64,000 nt of DNA, taken from Candidatus Thorarchaeota archaeon (GTDB lineage: Archaea > Asgardarchaeota > Thorarchaeia > Thorarchaeales > Thorarchaeaceae). The position numbers and the translations under genes were made by a program. The number at the start of each line of letters is the position of its first letter. Positions within the stretch are counted from its first letter, which is position 1. Positions 59,813 to 64,000 of the stretch are shown here, piece by piece. The stretch spans positions 56,483 to 120,482 of the forward strand of contig PRDH01000081.1 of NCBI GenBank assembly GCA_003345545.1, written 5' to 3'. Below the pieces are notes generated by a model. It searched no databases and was not told the origin of the DNA. It saw only the letters and a program-made list of their open reading frames with translations.

Positions 59813-60913
59813 TCATCTCTTCCGCTCAATAGCCCTCCTGTAGACTTGTTCGATTTGACCAATCTGACTACTCCAAGAGTACTTCTCCTCGATCTTCTTT
59901 CTACAACGCCTTCCCATTCTCTGTCTCAGGTCTTTATCCTCTACCAAGGTCTTCATGGCATCAACGATTGCTCCAACATTCTCTGGTTCAACCAAGATTC
60001 CCTCATCTTTGTCAAGTAGTCTTACCGTTTCGCCGATTGCGGTGGTTATCACTGGGAGCCCACAACCCATTGCTTCTAGGACACTCATCCCAAGCCCCCC
60101 AATATTCTGTGGAATTACGAATGCATCCATCTTCTGCAGGACTGCAGGAATCTCATCATGATTCATGGTGCCCAACCAGCAGAGGGAGCCATCATCCACA
60201 TGACCATCAATCTGGCGTTTCAGCATGCCGTCACCGATGAGTGTGAGCTTAGTCTTCGGGTTCTCTCGATGATATATGCGAAAGGCATCTAATAATAGAT
60301 GAACACCCTTATCATAGCTCAGGCGCCCAACATATACAAAATTCACAGTTTCATCGTCTTGTTTCTTCCTGGTGTCCGGCTTGAAGAGGTTGATGTCAAC
60401 ACCGTTCTTAATCACAGATACGTTATCTTCAGAGAATCCGCTCTTGAGAAAGTATGGTTTCTGAGATGGGTCAACAAGAATGACTTCATCGTATTTTCTA
60501 CAGGCAAAGAGTGACGCTTTCCATGCTATGCCAAATAGAGCTGTATAGAGCGAGCCACCTGCTGCATAGGCAAGGTGGTAAGTGACAACAAGTGGAGGCA
60601 ATGATCTCTTGAAGTATGGCAGTATGAACTCCGTACTTCCTGAGTTCATCTGAATGTGCAGTACATCAATATGGTATTCTCTGCATTGCCTTGAAATAGC
60701 ACTCGGAGCTGCGACAGTATCAATGGAAAAATGTGGGTTCAACTGAACTGCTCTGAATCTGTGTGTTTTATCCTCAGGAAGTCCCTCCACCCGTTTGGAT
60801 TGAGTGAACGCATGTACATCATGATTCTGTTCAGTCAATCCTCTGAGGACCGCATTGGCAATGACGCAGAGCCCATCTGGAGCACCAAACTTGCTCACCA
60901 ATCCAATCCTCAT
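59813..60913 (-). CDS. Glycosyltransferase family 4/GT-B
   Basis: 366 residues from ATG 60913. Two Rossmann domains: RIGLVSKFGAPDGLCVIANA at the N-terminus, and VNFVYVGRLSYDKGVHLLLD at the start of the C-terminal domain. The nucleotide-sugar site is IPQNIGGLGMSVLEAMGCGL (EX7E type, with Glu in VLEAMG). It probably transfers a sugar to a lipid, protein or compatible solute. The gene is single, upstream of serS on the same strand. Confidence 0.9.
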   Translation of the reverse strand: MRIGLVSKFGAPDGLCVIANAVLRGLTEQNHDVHAFTQSKRVEGLPEDKTHRFRAVQLNPHFSIDTVAAPSAISRQCREYHIDVLHIQMNSGSTEFILPYFKRSLPPLVVTYHLAYAAGGSLYTALFGIAWKASLFACRKYDEVILVDPSQKPYFLKSGFSEDNVSVIKNGVDINLFKPDTRKKQDDETVNFVYVGRLSYDKGVHLLLDAFRIYHRENPKTKLTLIGDGMLKRQIDGHVDDGSLCWLGTMNHDEIPAVLQKMDAFVIPQNIGGLGMSVLEAMGCGLPVITTAIGETVRLLDKDEGILVEPENVGAIVDAMKTLVEDKDLRQRMGRRCRKKIEEKYSWSSQIGQIEQVYRRAIERKR

Positions 60914-60976
60914 TGTTATCACAACAACTGGTCCTTGGGTTCGATTCTATCCTCTTTTAACGTCTTCCGATACTGT

Positions 60977-61624
60977 TCAGTCGAAAAGCTCTGCTGAGGG
61001 ACAAAGGTCGTTGATGGGGCATGTTGAACATCTGGGGCGTGCCGACTTGCATGCCAGCCTACCATGTGTTCCGATGAATCGAGCATAATCAATCCATTTG
61101 TTCTTTGGCAGAAGTTGCATGAGATCCTTCTCAATCTTGTCCGGTTTCTTATCATGTTGGCTGAAACCAAGTCTTACACTGACTCTCATAACGTGAGTAT
61201 CTACTACAATGCCCTCAGCTTGTCCAAATACAACTTGAAGTACTACATTCGCGGTCTTTCGATTCACACCGGGGAGTCGAATGAGTTCGTCGAGAGTCTT
61301 AGGAACTTCCCCACCAAAATCCTCCACAAGCATTGTGGCTGTTGCCTTTATGTATGCGGACTTTCGATTGTAAGTACCACAGGAACGAATGATCTTTGCT
61401 ATACTCTCAATATCGGCATTTGCTAGACTCTCTGGATCTGGATATCTGCCAAAAAGCTCTGGAGTCGCCTTGTTTACGCCCGCATCTGTTGCTCTCGCTG
61501 ATAGAATAGTTGCTATGAGCATTTCAAATGGACTGCTGAACATCAAGTATGTTGGCGGTGCGTGAGGATATTCCTTGGCAAGTCTACGAAGAATCTCAAG
61601 AGCTCTCTCTCTTTGCTCGCTCAT
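60977..61624 (-). CDS. nth: Endonuclease III (DNA glycosylase/AP lyase)
   Basis: 215 residues. The helix-hairpin-helix LPGVNRKTANVVLQ holds the catalytic Lys, and VDTHVMRVSVRLG holds the catalytic Asp. The [4Fe-4S] motif C-x6-C-x2-C-x5-C is CKSARPRCSTCPINDLC at the C-terminus. It removes oxidised pyrimidines from DNA. All key residues are intact. Confidence 0.95.
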   Translation of the reverse strand: MSEQRERALEILRRLAKEYPHAPPTYLMFSSPFEMLIATILSARATDAGVNKATPELFGRYPDPESLANADIESIAKIIRSCGTYNRKSAYIKATATMLVEDFGGEVPKTLDELIRLPGVNRKTANVVLQVVFGQAEGIVVDTHVMRVSVRLGFSQHDKKPDKIEKDLMQLLPKNKWIDYARFIGTHGRLACKSARPRCSTCPINDLCPSAELFD

Positions 61625-61690
61625 TAGTACCCCTTCAGATCTCCGGAATTCTATTGTGGTGCTTCAAATACAGTATGATTTAGTCTTATT

Positions 61691-63202
61691 CTATTCACCT
61701 ATCTGCACTTCTTGGGCTGTTTGCCCTTTTACAGTCAAGTCATAGCGAGCTATTGCTGCAAGAAGGATTATGTTTAGAATGAACACAGCAACAAAGAGAT
61801 ACAAGATACCTATTGCTTCAGAGATCATTCCTCCCACTAGAGGACCTAATGAGGAAGACAACCATACAACGATCCAAAACAGACTAAGGATCTTTGATGT
61901 ATCATGACTTGGCAGCCTCTTTCGAATGAGCACCAGAACAATGATGTACCACAATGTATCATTCACATATTTGAGAACTACCGCAAGAAATGACGTCTTG
62001 AAGATCACTCCAAGTCCAGGAATGAGAGTGTTTGCAGCAGCCGAGAATGACAGAGGTGCCCAATCAGGAATCCAGTAAGCTACAATCAATAGAGCTGCAG
62101 ATATTGGCATGATTGCATATACCAAGAGTGCCGTAGATTTCACTCCTTCTCTATCGGTGAGTCTTCCTACTTTCAGCAGGAGTGGAACCTGTATCAGAAG
62201 CGTGGCAATTAGCATGATTACCATTGATGGAATATCGATATACAGGACCTCATACATGTAGATTAGAGCACCCAGTCTGAAGAATGAGTCACTTATGCTA
62301 TCGAAGATGCACACCACAATCATTCCTGGAATTACAGATAGCAATATCCCCAGTGCTCGCCTGTTATCCTGGATGAAGGTTCTCCATAGTCTGGTTCCGG
62401 CCTCTCTCTTCTTTTGAGGACTGCTCTTCAAATAGGCTGCTCTCAGCACGGTAGAAAACAGGAGTAGGATACCACCAGCCAGGTGAAGTTGCCGGAACGC
62501 CTCGAACTCCATAAATGGATACAGCAGTCCAAAGGCTGCAAGTGTGATGATCGAAAACGTTCTGCCCGCAGTGAATAACGACAATGCAAATCCACTATGT
62601 TCTCGAGGTATGTTGTCCATTATGTATGCCGTTGAGCCGCCCTTGGTAATCTCAATAGAGGAATAAATCGCAAGAGCAACGAAAATCAGAATGGGTTCCC
62701 TGAATATCCCAATCATCAGATAATAGGTCGCCATTAGGAGCATCGATACTACTGCCAGAGTCTTACGGTTTGAAGTATCTCCCACATACCCGCCAAAGAA
62801 CCTTGCAATAGTTGATATGGCATAGGTAGCTGTGTAAATAGCGCCAATTAGAAGTAGACTTAGGTTCAAGTTCCAAAGATACAGATTGAGAAAGCTCCCG
62901 AGATATTCAAAAGCGTTGAATATCCAGGCTGTGGCTAGATATACTCTATAATTTTTCCATGAAAAAACAGCTTTCAGAGAGGCCCTAAGATTATCCTGTT
63001 GTCCCTGCCTCTCTTGAACATCCAAATGGTCCGTATCTTCGTTATGGGCTGGTAAGCGTGTCTTATCATCCAATGGATCGCTGTCCACGCTGTTGTCACT
63101 CCACGCCTCATGTTTCCGGACCACTTTCATTTTTAGTCTATCTCCGAACAACACTCTCAGCCAAGCTTCTCCAAGTCCTCTCTTGACTTGGTACTTGAGC
63201 AA
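61691..63202 (-). CDS. MFS transporter with long hydrophilic N-terminus
   Basis: 503 residues, 12 membrane helices after about 85 charged residues (AWSDNSVDSDPLDDKTRLPA, NEDTDHLDVQERQGQQDNLR). Loop 2-3 reads FGGYVGDTSNRKTLA, and loop 8-9 reads GRLTDREGVKS. A later internal ATG (about residue 25) may be the true start. Four MFS proteins occur in the window but are not close relatives. Substrate unknown. Confidence 0.82.
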   Translation of the reverse strand: MLKYQVKRGLGEAWLRVLFGDRLKMKVVRKHEAWSDNSVDSDPLDDKTRLPAHNEDTDHLDVQERQGQQDNLRASLKAVFSWKNYRVYLATAWIFNAFEYLGSFLNLYLWNLNLSLLLIGAIYTATYAISTIARFFGGYVGDTSNRKTLAVVSMLLMATYYLMIGIFREPILIFVALAIYSSIEITKGGSTAYIMDNIPREHSGFALSLFTAGRTFSIITLAAFGLLYPFMEFEAFRQLHLAGGILLLFSTVLRAAYLKSSPQKKREAGTRLWRTFIQDNRRALGILLSVIPGMIVVCIFDSISDSFFRLGALIYMYEVLYIDIPSMVIMLIATLLIQVPLLLKVGRLTDREGVKSTALLVYAIMPISAALLIVAYWIPDWAPLSFSAAANTLIPGLGVIFKTSFLAVVLKYVNDTLWYIIVLVLIRKRLPSHDTSKILSLFWIVVWLSSSLGPLVGGMISEAIGILYLFVAVFILNIILLAAIARYDLTVKGQTAQEVQIGE

Positions 63203-63312
63203 CTAGATGTCTGTTCGAGGATATTTAGGCTCCTTATCTCATCTTATTCTCACTCTTCGAGAGACCCAATCTCTCGAATGTGAAGTTACTTTCTTTCTTG
63301 ACTACCGGCGGT

Positions 63313-63564
63313 TCACTGTTCAAACACAAGCACTTTGACCTCGCCATCTGCTGTGGGAATAGCCATCAGTCTGTGCGTGCATATGTCAGCTGTGATCACT
63401 AGGCACTCTGGAGGCGCGTGTGCTGTCATGAGGTTTCTAACTGCAAGCTCAAGATTGATTGCAGTCAATCTAACAACCTCTGGGTCAGTAAACGGATCCA
63501 CTTCGCGGCCTGTTTCGGCAGTCATAATGTTTTCAAGTACTGGCTCGATTCTTTCAGTTATCAT
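63313..63564 (-). CDS. Hypothetical small protein
   Basis: 83 residues from ATG 63564, which follows AAGGAG by nine bases; the upstream extension (Lys/Asn/Ser-rich) is unlikely to be translated. Helix TERIEPVLENIMTAETGREV, then DPFTDPEVVRLTAINLELAV, a PPECLVITADICTHRLM strand-turn and a VKVLVFEQ strand. No recognised family. Confidence 0.55.
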   Translation of the reverse strand: MITERIEPVLENIMTAETGREVDPFTDPEVVRLTAINLELAVRNLMTAHAPPECLVITADICTHRLMAIPTADGEVKVLVFEQ

Positions 63565-63897
63565 TTGTTTTTTCTCCTTTTTACTACACGGATTTGTCCG
63601 CGTCTTTGAACTACCATGGTTCTGGTAATTCATCACCTGGCTTTTGATTCATTCTGGTTTTTCTCCTCCTGCTCATGTTCTCTTTCGATTTTGTGAATGG
63701 TTGGCGTTAGGCTCCTACTTTGACTCCGGAAGCCATGCTAGGATCCTATCGCCAGTCTCTGTTGTTTTGTCTAGGTGAACTCTCACACTGCAGAGAATGG
63801 CTAAGAATCTCATACCAACCAATGTCCAGCAACGAGAATCTTCAATCGCTGTTCGCTCACATGTGTGCTTGATTCCGATTACCATGTCTAGTATCCA
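63565..63897. other. Intergenic region without a visible gene
   Basis: 333 bp. It holds the ribosome-binding site (AAGGAG) of the gene at 63313-63564 and AT-rich promoter-like sequence. I see no tRNA, repeat or frame worth calling. Confidence 0.4.
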
Positions 63898-63999
63898 CTA
63901 GAATGGGCACGGATCTTCGCACGGTGGCTGAACAACGGTTGAGATACCGCGCACGACACCAATTGATAGTAACTCCAATGCGGCACGATTCTTGGTCAT
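63898..63999 (-). CDS. Possible microprotein or 3' end of a gene running off the window
   Basis: On the minus strand ATG at 63999 opens MTKNRAALELLSIGVVRGIS, then TVVQPPCEDPCPF and stop. It has 33 residues, or is the tail of a longer gene that starts beyond 64000. The CEDPC motif near the end could bind metal. Weak evidence only. Confidence 0.3.
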   Translation of the reverse strand: MTKNRAALELLSIGVVRGISTVVQPPCEDPCPF

Positions 64000-64000
64000 G

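Overview
The window is archaeal chromosomal DNA, most likely from an Asgard archaeon of the Thorarchaeia type. The archaeal assignment is firm: the 16S rRNA gene has archaeal signatures, a tRNA-Ala carries a 30-nt intron at the canonical archaeal position, ValRS is the archaeal type, TATA boxes lie about 25-30 nt before starts, and leaderless genes mix with Shine-Dalgarno genes (GGAGGTGA type). The Asgard placement is an inference from gene style (LVIVD and Ycf48-like surface proteins, SufBC, many lineage-specific membrane proteins, a 16S gene with no 23S after it) and is less certain.

Layout. 0-10 kb is core and household: valS, two tandem OsmC proteins, a methyltransferase, an MFS exporter, tRNA-Ala(CGC), a wHTH/membrane-protein pair and a large M1 aminopeptidase. 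The 16S rRNA gene lies at 10.39-11.95 kb and appears to contain a 30-nt mini-intron near E. coli position 1391. From the 16S 3' end to about 26.7 kb the DNA becomes a cassette-like island: a roughly 110-bp intergenic repeat, always in the same orientation, recurs 13 times (plus a relic at 31.4 kb) and separates parcels of one to three genes. The parcels hold five toxin-antitoxin modules (HicBA, VapBC, AbrB-PIN, RelBE-like, RHH-DUF3368), a wrecked sixth antitoxin, GNAT enzymes, a 53-residue Cys-rich protein, surface beta-propeller proteins and small membrane proteins. One copy is preceded by a relic of the 16S 3' end, which links the island to the 16S trailer.

27-41 kb is metabolic: an MBL hydrolase, a glycyl radical enzyme, a membrane alpha/beta hydrolase, an ATP-cone/nuclease protein, 1-pyrroline-5-carboxylate dehydrogenase, a flavin reductase-like protein and a two-gene 2-oxoacid:ferredoxin oxidoreductase. 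This region also holds two paralogous 140-nt structured RNAs (33.7 and 38.1 kb). A 14-bp palindrome, TTMACTATAGTKAA, sits between TATA box and start site of both RNAs, of both oxidoreductase-type genes and of a small gene, with a further match at 7.06 kb: apparently one regulon.

41-64 kb has three MFS transporters, a MarR regulator with a flavin-split-barrel partner and a palindromic operator, a surface protein, a full-length transketolase, superoxide reductase, an ECF S component, a rubrerythrin-like protein, SufC-SufB, serS, a glycosyltransferase and endonuclease III. Several micro-genes too short for usual gene calling occur here: an acidic WDDDD-repeat peptide next to a lysine-rich peptide (43.0-43.3 kb) and a tandem paralogous pair (52.6-52.8 kb). 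A 174-bp MITE-like repeat occurs at 22.5 kb, where it splits an antitoxin gene, and again inverted at 44.5 kb.
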